Shown one piece after another: positions 51,544 through 61,253 of a DNA stretch of 64,000 bases. Origin of the DNA: Actinokineospora baliensis (GTDB lineage Bacteria > Actinomycetota > Actinomycetes > Mycobacteriales > Pseudonocardiaceae); NCBI RefSeq assembly GCF_016907695.1, contig NZ_JAFBCK010000001.1, positions 6,746,001-6,810,000 on the forward strand, read 5' to 3'. The translations under genes were made by a program, and so were the position numbers. The notes under the pieces were generated by a model. That model did no database searches. It saw nothing but the letters and a program-made list of their open reading frames with translations, and was not told the DNA's origin. Within the stretch, counting starts at the first letter, position 1, and every line of letters starts with the position of its first letter.

Positions 51544-52503
51544 TCAGCCGCCGTTGGTCGGGGTGTAGCGGGGGCTGGCGGTGGGGCCGGGGACGGCGGC
51601 GAGGAGGTGGGGGCCGAGGGTGGCCCGGGCCCGGACAGCGGCGTGGGTGCCGCCGAAGTCGGTCGGGTCGCCTGCGCCTTGCGAGAACAGGGCGTAGGTG
51701 AGGATCGGGGTTCCGGCGGCGTCGAAGACGATGCCCGCTTCGTTGCGGCCGTCGTTGAACCAGCCCGCTTTGGTGGCGACGCGGGCGCGGTCGTCCGACG
51801 ACATGTTTCGGCGGATGCCGTCGGTGTGCGCGGCCTGGGAGCGCAGGATCTTGAGCAGGTACGCCGTCGACGCGGCTGTCAGGAGGCGGCCCGCGGCGAG
51901 GGCGGTGAACAGGTCGTGGGTTTCGCGCGGCGTGGTCTTGCCCAGGTAGAACCGGTTCGGGTTGGCCGTGGGGACCACCTGGGTCTTGGGGAAGCCCTTC
52001 GCGACCAGGGTGGCGTTGACCTCGGCCGTCGGCGTGACCAGACCGGCCAGCCGGTTGGCGGTGTCGTCCGAGACGGTGAGCAGCAGGGCGTGGCCGACGG
52101 TCACCGAGCTGGGGTAGGCGCCGTCGAGCGGGAAGATGCCGTCACCGGCGGTGTTGACGATCTCGGCGGTGACCTCCAGGCGCTGGGTCAGCGCCGCCTG
52201 GCCGCGGTCGACCTTGTCGAGCACCGCGACCGCCACCGCCACCTTGTTCACGCTGTACGCCTCGACCAGGTCGTCGGCCCGCGCACTGACGATCTCCTGG
52301 CCAGCGAGGGTGATCAGCGACTGCCACGCCCCGCCCGCAGCGCGGGTCTCGCGCGCGTACGCCCACTGGACCCGTTCGACGGGGGTGCCCCCCAGCGGGA
52401 CCCGCCGGAACGGGTCGGCCGCGGCGGGCGCCGGGGTCCCCACCGCGGCCACCGCCGCCGCGCCCAGTCCCAACGCGGCCCGCCGGTTCAGCCCTGACGT
52501 CAT
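51544..52503 (-). CDS. Exported class A beta-lactamase-like serine hydrolase
   Basis: A 319-residue protein. The N-terminus has a Tat-like signal (NRRAALGLGAAAVAAVG). The fold follows class A beta-lactamases: the nucleophile motif is SVNK in VEAYSVNKVAVAV, the second motif is SDD in LLTVSDDTANRL rather than SDN, and the third is KAG in VATKAGWFNDG rather than KTG. The weakened second and third motifs argue against an efficient beta-lactamase; a peptidase- or esterase-like role is possible. ATG 52503. It stands alone beside the repeat region. Confidence 0.83.
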   Translation of the reverse strand: MTSGLNRRAALGLGAAAVAAVGTPAPAAADPFRRVPLGGTPVERVQWAYARETRAAGGAWQSLITLAGQEIVSARADDLVEAYSVNKVAVAVAVLDKVDRGQAALTQRLEVTAEIVNTAGDGIFPLDGAYPSSVTVGHALLLTVSDDTANRLAGLVTPTAEVNATLVAKGFPKTQVVPTANPNRFYLGKTTPRETHDLFTALAAGRLLTAASTAYLLKILRSQAAHTDGIRRNMSSDDRARVATKAGWFNDGRNEAGIVFDAAGTPILTYALFSQGAGDPTDFGGTHAAVRARATLGPHLLAAVPGPTASPRYTPTNGG

Positions 52504-52587
52504 CGCTCGATCCCCCTCGGTCGGCGGGCCCGCTGCCCGCGCCCGGCGTCGAGCGTGCCACGGCGCGGGCTCCGACGACCGGCAGCT

Positions 52588-54284
52588 TCAGACCGGGATC
52601 ACCGTCGGGACGATCATCGGCCGCCTGCGGTAGGTGTCGGCCACCCAGCGGCCCACCACCCGGCGCACCGCCTGCGCGATGCGGTGGGTGTCGGTGATGC
52701 CCTCGGACTCGGTGTGCGACAGCTCCATCTCCACCAGCGACACCACGTCGTCGAGCGCCTTGGGGTCGTCGGAGAAGCCGCGGCCGGACACCGTCGGCGG
52801 GGACACCGCGCGCCCGGACGCCGAGTCGACGACCACGGTGATCGCGATGAAGCCGCCCTCGCCGAGCACCAGCCGGTCCGACAGGGTGGACTCGCCGACG
52901 TCGCCGACCGAGAGGCCGTCGACGTAGACGTGCCCGACCTCGACCCGACCGGTGATCGCGGCGCGCCCGTCGACCAGGTCGACCACCACCCCGTCCTCGG
53001 CGATGACCACGTGATCGGCCGGGACGCCGGTCTTCACCGCCAGTTCGGCGTTGGCCCGCAGGTGCCGCCACTCGCCGTGCACCGGCATGACGTTGCTCGG
53101 CCGGACCGCGTTGTAGAGGAACAGCAGCTCACCGGCGGGGGCGTGCCCGGACACGTGGACCTTGGCGTTGCCCTGGTGCACCACGTGCGCGCCGAGCCGG
53201 ACCAGGCCGTTGACCACGCCGAACACCGCGTTCTCGTTGCCGGGGATCAGCGAGCTGGCCAGCACGACGGTGTCGCCGGGCCGGATGGAGATCTGCCGGT
53301 GCTCGCCGCGCGCCATCCGCGACAGCGCCGAGAGCGGCTCGCCCTGCGACCCGGTGGAGACGAACAGCACCTTGTCCTCGGGCATGGCCATCGCCTCGTC
53401 CAGGCCGACCAGCAGCCCGGGCGGCACCGACAGCAGGCCGAGGTCGGCGGCGATGCCCATGTTGCGCACCATCGAGCGGCCCACCAGCGCGACCCGGCGG
53501 CCGTGCGCCACCGCCACGTCGAGCACCTGCTGGACCCGGTGCACGTGGCTGGCGAAGCAGGCCACGATGACCCGCTGGCCCGCGCGGGCGATCACCCCGT
53601 CGATCACCGGGCCGATCTCGCGCTCGGAGATGACGAACCCGGGGACCTCGGCGTTGGTCGAGTCGACCAGGAACAGGTCGACGCCCTCGTCGCCGAGGCG
53701 GGAGAACCCGGCCAGGTCGGTGAGCCTGCCGTCGAGCGGGAGCTGGTCGAGCTTGATGTCCCCGGTGTGCAGCACGATGCCTGCCGGGGTGCGGATGGCG
53801 ACCGCGAGCGCGTCGGGGATGGAGTGGTTGACCGCGAAGAACTCGCAGTCGAACTCGCCGTAGGTGACCTTCTCGCCCTCGCGGACCTCGTGCAGCTTCG
53901 GGTCGAGCCGGTGCTCCTTGCACTTGGCGGCGACCAGGGCGAGGGTGAACCGGGAGCCGACCACCGGCAGGTCGGGGCGCAGCCGCAGCAGGAACGGAAC
54001 CGCGCCGATGTGGTCCTCGTGGCCGTGGGTGAGCACCAGCGCGTCGATCTCGTGCAGCCGCGACTCGATGGGCCGGAAGTCGGGCAGGATCAGGTCGACG
54101 CCGGGCTGCTGGTCCTCGGGGAACAGCACGCCGCAGTCGACCACGAGCAGCCTGCCCGCGTGCTCGAAGACGGTCATGTTCCTGCCGACCTCGCCGATGC
54201 CGCCGAGGGCGACCACCCGCAGGCCGCCCTCGGGCAGCGCGGGCGGCGGGTTGGTCGGCCACTTGCCGGACTTGGGGGGCTGCC

Positions 54285-54288
<4 letters not shown>
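52588..54288 (-). CDS. rnj: Ribonuclease J
   Basis: A 566-residue beta-CASP metallo-ribonuclease with 5-prime exo- and endonuclease activity in mRNA decay and rRNA maturation. The metal site HGHEDHIG, further ligands near GDIKLDQ, the beta-CASP motifs SGHAPAGELLFLYNAV and VMPVHGEWRHL, and the C-terminal oligomerisation domain are present. The GTG start overlaps the stop of a 66-residue frame as GTGA. That frame in turn overlaps dapA, so dapA-orf66-rnj is one transcription unit, like dapA-Rv2752c in mycobacteria. Confidence 0.96.
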
Positions 54289-55531
<1,243 letters not shown>

Positions 55532-55589
55532 CTACCACTGCCAAGTTGTGCACGGTTCGGGGGCTTGTGGACAACTCGGGTCGAGCAGC

Positions 55590-56210
55590 TCAGAGCCCTC
55601 GGCGCAGCTCGCGCACGGCGGCGACCGCCGAGTCCGGTCCGGAGTGGTCGACGACCACCTCGGCCCGGCCGAAGGCGTCCAGCAGCAGCTCACCGGGCGC
55701 GCCGGTGATCGTGACCGGGTCCGGCCCCGGCCGGGCCGTGGTGGCCCGGCCGTCCGGGGTGCGCAGCACGACCCCGACCGGGCTGCGTCGGAAGTGGAGC
55801 TTGGCGACGCGGGCGAGCGCGGCCCACAGGGCGTTGTCGCGGCGCGGGTCGGCCGGTCGGGGGGCCCAGCCGGAGGCGGCCCGGCGGACGTCCTCATGGT
55901 GGACGAAGAACTCCGTGGTGTTGACCGGTTCGTCGAGCAGCCGCAGCGGCGACAGCGGCGGCGGCCCGGTCCGCACCAACTCGACCAGGTCCGCCCAGGG
56001 CCGGGCGGCGTAGCCGCGCTGGACCCGCTCGGTGTGCCCGGCCAGCGGCTTGATCAGGATCCCGGCCGCCGCGTCCGGCCTGCGTTCCCTGATGACCAGG
56101 TGCGCGGCCAGGTCCCTGGTCAGCCACCCGCCGCACAGCGTCGGCGCGTCCGGCCCGACCTCGGTGAACAGGTCGCACAGCGCTGCGCGTTCGTCCCTCG
56201 CGACACCCAT
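55590..56210 (-). CDS. TIGR03085-type DinB/maleylpyruvate isomerase-like protein
   Basis: A 206-residue protein with the mycothiol-dependent maleylpyruvate isomerase N-terminal-like (DinB) fold. Recognisable parts are DERAALCDLFTEVGPDAPTL, WLTRDLAAHLVIRERRPDAA, and FFVHHEDVRRAASGWAPRP, whose HHED is the putative metal site. Small actinobacterial proteins of this group are probably thiol-dependent enzymes; substrate unknown. ATG 56210 chosen; a GTG three codons upstream is possible. Confidence 0.85.
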   Translation of the reverse strand: MGVARDERAALCDLFTEVGPDAPTLCGGWLTRDLAAHLVIRERRPDAAAGILIKPLAGHTERVQRGYAARPWADLVELVRTGPPPLSPLRLLDEPVNTTEFFVHHEDVRRAASGWAPRPADPRRDNALWAALARVAKLHFRRSPVGVVLRTPDGRATTARPGPDPVTITGAPGELLLDAFGRAEVVVDHSGPDSAVAAVRELRRGL

Positions 56211-56238
56211 GCCACCCACCCTACCGGCAGGTAACGCC

Positions 56239-57705
56239 TCAGTTCGGCGACTCGACCTGGCTGCCGGTGATCTTCGCGCCGTTGGCCCGCAACAGGACGC
56301 AGTGCATCGTGTGGTCCCGCCCGGAGGAGGAATCTTTGGCGTCCCAGCTGTCCTGCGAAGGCAGGATGACGGCGTAGGTGAGGTCCTTCTTGTTGTCTTC
56401 CTTCACCCGCTCCGTGCTGAACAGCCAACCGCAGTAGGACTCGCCCAGCGCGTCCAGTTCGGACTTGCGGTAGCCCCACGGCGCCGACGAGCTCGACGGC
56501 TCGAGGGTGCCGAACACCTGGACCTGGAACACCTCGGCGCAGTCGTCGTTCGAGCTGAACGCGGTGCCCTTCTGCAGGACGCTGGTCGCGCAGTACCCGT
56601 CGGAGATGGAGAACTCCGGCAGGTCGCCCGCGTCGCCGCCGTAGGTGTACTTCGCGATCTGGCGGGGCTGCTCCTGCTCGGCGGGGGCGTTGAGCGCGGA
56701 GTTGAGGAAGTACCCGCCGACCGCGCCGAGCAGCAGCACGAGCACCGCAGCGATCGCCAGCACCTTGGACTTCGGCCGACCGGGCGGCAGCGGGGCGGGC
56801 GCCGTCGAGTTGGGGGTCGGGTAGTGCACCGCGCCCGCGGTCACCGCCGTGGGGCCCGTGGCCGGGCCGGTCGGGACGTAGGTGAGCAGGCCGTGCACCT
56901 GGGCCGAGGTGAGCCGCGCGGCGGGCGTGCCGATCATCAGGCCGCTGATCACCGAGGCCAGCGCGCCCTGCGCCCTGGTCAGGTGCGGCACCTCGGCGAG
57001 GATCGCGTGCATGGTGGCCGCGGTGGTGGGCCGCTCGAACGGGTTGTAGCCCTCGATGGCGTAGAACAGCACCGCGCCCAGCGCCCAGAGGTCCGAGCTC
57101 GCACCGGCCTCCTCGCCGCGGATCCGCTCGGGCGCCATGTAGGTCGGCGAGCCGATGAGCATGCCGCTGCTGGTCAGCCTCGGGTCGTCGAGCGACTGCG
57201 CGATGCCGAAGTCGGTGAGCTTCGCCCGGCCGTTCGCGGCGAGCATGATGTTGCTCGGCTTCACGTCGCGGTGCACGATCCCGGCCTGGTGGGCGGCTTC
57301 CAGCGCGGAGAGCAGCTGCTCGGCCAGCTTGGCGACCTGCGCGGCGGGCAGCGGACCGCGCTCGCGGACGATGTCCGACAGCGTCGGGGCCTGGATCAGC
57401 TCCATCACGATGTAGGTCGCCCCGGCCTCCTGGACGACGTCGAACACCGTCACCACGGCCGGGTCGTTGAGCCGACCCGCGGTGCGGGCCTCGCGCAGCA
57501 CCCGCTCCTCGAACACCGCGCGCTCGTTGCCGGGCACCCCGTCCGGCAGGTGCAGTTCCTTGATCGCCACGTGCCGACCGATCATCCGGTCCTCGGCGAG
57601 CCACACCACGCCCATGCCGCCGCGGCCGAGCTCGTTGAGGATCGCGTAACGACCCGCCACCACCCGGGGTCCGTGCGCGACGGTGGGTCCCTGATCTTGC
57701 GACAC
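56239..57705 (-). CDS. Receptor Ser/Thr protein kinase (Pkn family)
   Basis: A 488-residue transmembrane kinase. Kinase motifs are LGRGGMGVVWLAED, VAIKEL (Lys), HRDVKPSNIML, DFGIAQ and YMAPERI. A Pro-rich juxtamembrane segment and one helix (KVLAIAAVLVLLLGAVGGYF) lead to an extracellular domain of about 165 residues with four cysteines (GYCATS, DDCAEV, SYCGWL, MHCVLL) that could form two disulfides. There are no PASTA repeats, so the ligand is not expected to be muropeptide. GTG 57705 has AGGAGG 7-8 bases upstream, better spaced than a TTG at 57711. Confidence 0.93.
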   Translation of the reverse strand: MSQDQGPTVAHGPRVVAGRYAILNELGRGGMGVVWLAEDRMIGRHVAIKELHLPDGVPGNERAVFEERVLREARTAGRLNDPAVVTVFDVVQEAGATYIVMELIQAPTLSDIVRERGPLPAAQVAKLAEQLLSALEAAHQAGIVHRDVKPSNIMLAANGRAKLTDFGIAQSLDDPRLTSSGMLIGSPTYMAPERIRGEEAGASSDLWALGAVLFYAIEGYNPFERPTTAATMHAILAEVPHLTRAQGALASVISGLMIGTPAARLTSAQVHGLLTYVPTGPATGPTAVTAGAVHYPTPNSTAPAPLPPGRPKSKVLAIAAVLVLLLGAVGGYFLNSALNAPAEQEQPRQIAKYTYGGDAGDLPEFSISDGYCATSVLQKGTAFSSNDDCAEVFQVQVFGTLEPSSSSAPWGYRKSELDALGESYCGWLFSTERVKEDNKKDLTYAVILPSQDSWDAKDSSSGRDHTMHCVLLRANGAKITGSQVESPN

Positions 57706-57768
57706 CGGCAAACCTCCTCTGGCCGCGGGAATCCTAATGCGCCACCCCCGGGGGCGAGGACGAACCGG

Positions 57769-58158
57769 CTAACTCGTGTGCACGTCGTGACCGGCTTCGC
57801 GCAGTGCGGCCACCGCGCGGTCCAGGTCGGAATCGTGCACCAGCACGTGGTCGGTGTCGAAGGTGGACACCGCGAACAGCGGGACCCCGGCCGCGGCCAG
57901 CGACCCGGCGATCGAGGCCATGATGCCGGTGAGGGTGAACTCCAGCGGCCCGCGCACGGTCAGCAGCCGCCACCCCGCCTCCGAGCGGCCACCCGCCGGG
58001 GTCGCGCTCACGGTGGCGACCACGGACAGCTCGTCGGGGGTGCTGGTGACCGAGACCAGCCCGGCCGAGGTGAACAGCTCGGGGGCCACGGCGGTGCCCG
58101 GCTCGAACCGGGTTATCGCGTAGTCGCCCGCGACCACGTCGATGACGAGGCGGCGCAC
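57769..58158 (-). CDS. ACT-domain protein
   Basis: A 129-residue protein with two ACT-like units (residues about 1-60 and 65-129, the second as LEFTLTGIMASIAGSLAAAG, VPLFAVSTFDTDHVLV). It resembles stand-alone ACT/CASTOR-type proteins thought to bind amino acids. The GTG start lies 3 bp after the thyX stop, so it is cotranscribed with thyX. Ligand unknown. Confidence 0.85.
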   Translation of the reverse strand: MRRLVIDVVAGDYAITRFEPGTAVAPELFTSAGLVSVTSTPDELSVVATVSATPAGGRSEAGWRLLTVRGPLEFTLTGIMASIAGSLAAAGVPLFAVSTFDTDHVLVHDSDLDRAVAALREAGHDVHTS

Positions 58159-58161
58159 GGC

Positions 58162-58914
58162 TCAGCCCTCGGCGACGAGCGGGCTGGAGGCCACCTCGGT
58201 GCCGTCGGGCAACGCCGAGATGGTGAAGTCGGCGAACGCGTTGCCCGCGGCCTTCTGCAGCTGGCGCAGGCACTCGACGGCCAGCGCGCGGATCTCGACG
58301 TCGGCGTGCTCGGTGGCGCGCATGGCGATGAAGTGCCGCCACGCGCGGTAGTTGCCGGTGACCACGATGCGGGTCTCGGTGGCGTTGGGCAGGATCGCGC
58401 GGGCGGCCTGGCGGGCCTGCTTCTTGCGCAGGGTCGCGCTGGGCACGTCGGCGAACTTCTGCTCAAGGCCCGCGAGCAGCTCGTTGTAGGCGTCCTGCGC
58501 GGCCTGGGCGGCGGCGAGGAACTTGGCGTGCAGGTCCGGGTCGCCCGCGATGACGTCCGGCTCGACCATGGCCGCGGCCTTCTCCGGGACGTAGCGCTGC
58601 GAGAGCTGCGAGTAGGAGAAGTGCCGGTGCCGGATCAGCTCGTGGGTCAGCGACCGGGAGATGCCGGTGATGTAGAAGGAGACGCTGCCGTGCTCGAGCA
58701 CCGACAGGTGGCCGACCTCGATGATGTGCCGGATGTAGCCCGCGTTGGTCGCCGTGGCCGGGTTCGGCTTGCGCCACGACTGGTAGCACGCGCGGCCCGC
58801 GAACTCGGCCAGCGCCTCGCCACCGTCGGCGTCGGTGGACCACGGCACGTCCGACGGCGCGAAGAACTCGGTCTTGGCGATGAGCTGCACCTTCGGCGAC
58901 ACCGTCTCGGTCAC
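58162..58914 (-). CDS. thyX: Flavin-dependent thymidylate synthase ThyX
   Basis: A 250-residue FAD enzyme that methylates dUMP. The ThyX signature [14 protein letters not shown] is present with [20 protein letters not shown] upstream, and the C-terminal [12 protein letters not shown] binds the nucleotide. GTG 58914 is favoured ([11 protein letters not shown]), with GAGGAC upstream; a second GTG lies two codons earlier. The dapA-thyX vicinity parallels the mycobacterial Rv2753c-Rv2754c order. Confidence 0.96.
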   Translation of the reverse strand: MTETVSPKVQLIAKTEFFAPSDVPWSTDADGGEALAEFAGRACYQSWRKPNPATATNAGYIRHIIEVGHLSVLEHGSVSFYITGISRSLTHELIRHRHFSYSQLSQRYVPEKAAAMVEPDVIAGDPDLHAKFLAAAQAAQDAYNELLAGLEQKFADVPSATLRKKQARQAARAILPNATETRIVVTGNYRAWRHFIAMRATEHADVEIRALAVECLRQLQKAAGNAFADFTISALPDGTEVASSPLVAEG

Positions 58915-58992
58915 GTCCACGTCCTCTACTTCCGCGCGATCTGCTCGGCGCCACAGTAGTCCGGCATCCGGAGTAGCGGCGCGTGACATCAG

Positions 58993-59047
58993 ATGACACC
59001 ACGGTCCGGGTTGACTGATGTCGCGAATGACGTCATGGTGGTGTCAT
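58993..59047 (+). promoter_or_regulatory. Leaderless promoter flanked by a 10-bp inverted repeat
   Basis: TTGACT (59011-59016), 17 bp, and CATGGT (59034-59039) place the transcript start at the ATG (59046). ATGACACCAC (58993-59002) and GTGGTGTCAT (59038-59047) are perfect inverted repeats bracketing the promoter; the second covers the -10 end and the start codon. This is a good layout for autorepression by the encoded RHH protein. Confidence 0.5.
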
Positions 59048-59552
59048 GGATCTGAGCAGCTACCTCACCACCCTGCGCGACGACCTGAGCACCACGGCGT
59101 CCGCGGGCGACGAGTCCACCCGGCGGGCGGCGGCGGTGCTGGCCGCGGCCCTGGAGCCCTCCGCCCGACTGGCGATCATGACCGCGCTGTCGGACCTGGC
59201 GGCGGAGGTGACCGCGCACCTGCCCGACCACGTGGTCGAGGTGCGCCTCGACGGCCGCGACGTGCGCGTGGTGGTCACCAAGACGACCCAGGCGCAGGCC
59301 GACCCGCCACCGCGCGCGGAGGAGGGCAAGTCGGAGTTCGGCGGCGACATGAGCCGGATGACGCTGCGCCTGTTCGACGAGCTCAAGGCGAAGGCGGAGC
59401 GGGCGGCGTCCTCGCAGGGGGTGTCGCTCAACACCTATGTGCAGCAGGCGCTGCAGGGTGCGCTCAGCGGGCACCGCAAGCACGGGGGTGGTCACCGAGC
59501 GGCGGACCCGGACAAGGGCGCCTCGCGAGTGCAGGGGTGGTACGGGGGATGA
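59046..59552 (+). CDS. Ribbon-helix-helix regulator (HicB/CopG-like C-terminus)
   Basis: A 168-residue protein. An N-terminal helical region (MDLSSYLTTLRDDLSTTASA, ending LDGRDVRVVV) resembles a ligand- or partner-binding arm. Residues about 100-140 form a ribbon-helix-helix (SRMTLRLFDELKAKAERAAS, then GVSLNTYVQQALQGAL), which binds DNA as a dimer. A basic Gly-rich tail ends it. The stop overlaps the next ATG as ATGA. It may regulate itself and the DUF4097 gene through the inverted repeat at its promoter. No toxin gene is adjacent. Confidence 0.85.
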   Translation: MDLSSYLTTLRDDLSTTASAGDESTRRAAAVLAAALEPSARLAIMTALSDLAAEVTAHLPDHVVEVRLDGRDVRVVVTKTTQAQADPPPRAEEGKSEFGGDMSRMTLRLFDELKAKAERAASSQGVSLNTYVQQALQGALSGHRKHGGGHRAADPDKGASRVQGWYGG

Positions 59553-60427
59553 GCGAGACGCGCATGGAGCAGTTCACCACCGGCACCGACCCGGTGGAGA
59601 TCACGGTCGCGACCGGGTCGGGCCGCATCGACGTCCGGCTGACCGACGAGGAGGGCATCGACGTCGAGGTCAGGCACGCCCCCGAGGACGCCAACCCCTG
59701 GGCGGACGGCATCACCAACCTGGTGTCGTGGTTCAGCACCCAGTTCGGCGAGGCCCCACCGCAGGACGCCGCCGCGGAGGCGGTGCGCCGCACCCGGGTC
59801 GAACTCGTCGGCGGCCGCCTGGTGGTGCGCTCGCCGAAGGAGCCGCAGCTGCGCGGGATCCCGATCGCGGTGACCGTGCGCGGCCCCGTCGGCTCCACGG
59901 TGTCGGCCCGCAGCGGCGCGGCGTCCATCAGGGTCACCGGCCTGGCCGACCGGGTCGACGTGACCACCGGCGCGGGCAGCGTCGACGTGGCCGAGTCCAC
60001 CGGCGCCGTCCAGGCCACCAGCGGCACCGGCTCGGTGAAGATCGGCCCGGCCCCCGCGGGCGTCCAGGCCCGCACCGGCAGCGGCGAGGTGGAACTGGCC
60101 GCCATCGGCGGCCCCACCACGGTGACCACGGGCGGCGGCGACGTCTGGCTCGGCGCGGTCACCGGCGACGTCACCGTCCGCAGCGGCACCGGCGACATCA
60201 CCGTCGCCGACGCGGCGGAGGGCACCCTCGAACTGACCACCGGCTCCGGCGCCCTGCGCATCGGCATCCGCCCCGGCTCCCCCGCCGAGGTCGACGTGTC
60301 CTCCGGATCCGGGGAAGCCCGCAGCGAACTCCCGCTGACCGACACCCGCCCCGAACAGCCCCCCGCCCTGCGGATCAAGGCCCGCACCGGCCTGGGCTCA
60401 GCCCTGGTCACCCCCGCGACCCGCTAG
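59549..60427 (+). CDS. DUF4097 beta-helical protein
   Basis: A 292-residue protein whose C-terminal two thirds is a series of about 18-20-residue beta-solenoid turns with T-G-x-G-S/D motifs (VTTGAGSVDVAESTG, TGSGEVELAAIGG, SGTGDITVADAAEG), the DUF4097 adhesin-like pattern. There is no signal peptide or membrane helix, so it is probably cytoplasmic. The ATG overlaps the RHH gene stop, implying joint regulation. Members are often paired with regulators or anti-sigma-type genes; molecular role unknown. Confidence 0.88.
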   Translation: MSETRMEQFTTGTDPVEITVATGSGRIDVRLTDEEGIDVEVRHAPEDANPWADGITNLVSWFSTQFGEAPPQDAAAEAVRRTRVELVGGRLVVRSPKEPQLRGIPIAVTVRGPVGSTVSARSGAASIRVTGLADRVDVTTGAGSVDVAESTGAVQATSGTGSVKIGPAPAGVQARTGSGEVELAAIGGPTTVTTGGGDVWLGAVTGDVTVRSGTGDITVADAAEGTLELTTGSGALRIGIRPGSPAEVDVSSGSGEARSELPLTDTRPEQPPALRIKARTGLGSALVTPATR

Positions 60428-60440
60428 CCCCGCTCCGCCC

Positions 60441-60476
60441 CGAGTCCCCCCTGGCCCCTCAGCCCGGGGGGACTCG
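60441..60476. terminator. Bidirectional terminator hairpin
   Basis: CGAGTCCCCCC and GGGGGGACTCG form a perfect 11-bp stem between the convergent DUF4097 gene and the 48-residue gene. There is no T-run. Confidence 0.75.
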
Positions 60477-60477
60477 C

Positions 60478-60624
60478 CTATTCCCGCCCCCGCACGATCG
60501 TCGGCTCATACTCCTCATCCTCCAACGGCGTCCCGACCGGCCACCCTGGCCCCCGCCCCCCGATCACTTCCGTGCGCGGCACGGGAAGCACGAGTTCCCG
60601 GCTGTCCACAGTGGTTCTCTCCAT
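60478..60624 (-). CDS. Small 48-residue protein
   Basis: Begins MERTTVDSRELVLPVPRTEV, continues with a Gly/Pro segment (GGRGPGWPVGTP) and an acidic LEDEEYEP, and ends TIVRGRE. GGAGGGG eight bases before the ATG is a strong ribosome site and the stop falls just before a shared terminator. The charge pattern with a short Gly/Trp/Pro core resembles small precursor-like or regulatory peptides, but there is no Cys and no modification enzyme nearby, so no function is proposed. Confidence 0.6.
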   Translation of the reverse strand: MERTTVDSRELVLPVPRTEVIGGRGPGWPVGTPLEDEEYEPTIVRGRE

Positions 60625-60770
60625 CGAAAACCCCTCCGCCCGTTCATCCGTATCCAGCCAGGGTGCGGCCCACCCGCCCCCAGCGCCACCGGATTAACCA
60701 CACCCAGGGATACCCCCCAGACCTCACCCCCCGCCAGCACACCCACCAGGTGGACACCCCCAGCCCCAGT

Positions 60771-61120
60771 TCAGAAGCCGCCGGTGCCAGCCCAGCCACC
60801 CGACTCCGACAGCATTGCCAGCCACTGGACACTCGGAAGCCGCCCACCCGAATGCTCGATGGGGCGGACTTGTTTTGCGTGGGGTGGCGGCAGTCGTAGC
60901 GTTGTGCGCGGACAGGGCCATGCTTTTCGGCCCCAGCTTTGCGGTCCTGCCACGGCTGGCGCAGGGGCCCCGCGCAAAACAAGTCCGCCCCATCGAGCAC
61001 ACCGCACCACCACGGGGCCAGCCCCGCCAGCCAGACCACCGCTCCCGGAAGCCGCTGGTGCCAGATGCTCGATGTGGTGGACCGACCCCGATGCCGCAGG
61101 CGAGGCGTCCCCGAAGCCGA
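60771..61120 (+). repeat. Dispersed palindromic element, copy 3, with flanking modules
   Basis: The core spans 60853-60999. The left arm (60853-60879) starts TGCTCGATGGGGCGGACTTG and the right arm (60973-60999) is its perfect 27-bp reverse complement. The interior shares CAGTCGTAGCGTTG, GCTTTTCGGCCCCAGC and TTTGCGGTCCTGCCACGGCT with copy 2. The flank module CGACTCCGAC ... CACTGGACACTCGGAAGC lies at 60801-60840. A second partial unit (GAAGCCGCTGGTGCCAGATG followed by CTCGATGTGGTGGACCG) is at 61052-61089. No gene is supported in 60625-61253. Confidence 0.85.
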
Positions 61121-61253
61121 AAGCCCCGAATCCCTTGCCGCACAAGATCACCTGCCGCAAGATCCCCCGAATACACAGCCTATCGAGGACCACCGACAAG
61201 TCGGCCGCGGCAACCGGAGCCTGTGCACAACTCACGCCATTGTGGACAAACCC

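Noticed and set aside
59046..60427. RHH gene and DUF4097 gene as a toxin-antitoxin pair
   Set aside because: The RHH protein has an antitoxin-like fold, but the partner is a large beta-solenoid protein with no toxin features.
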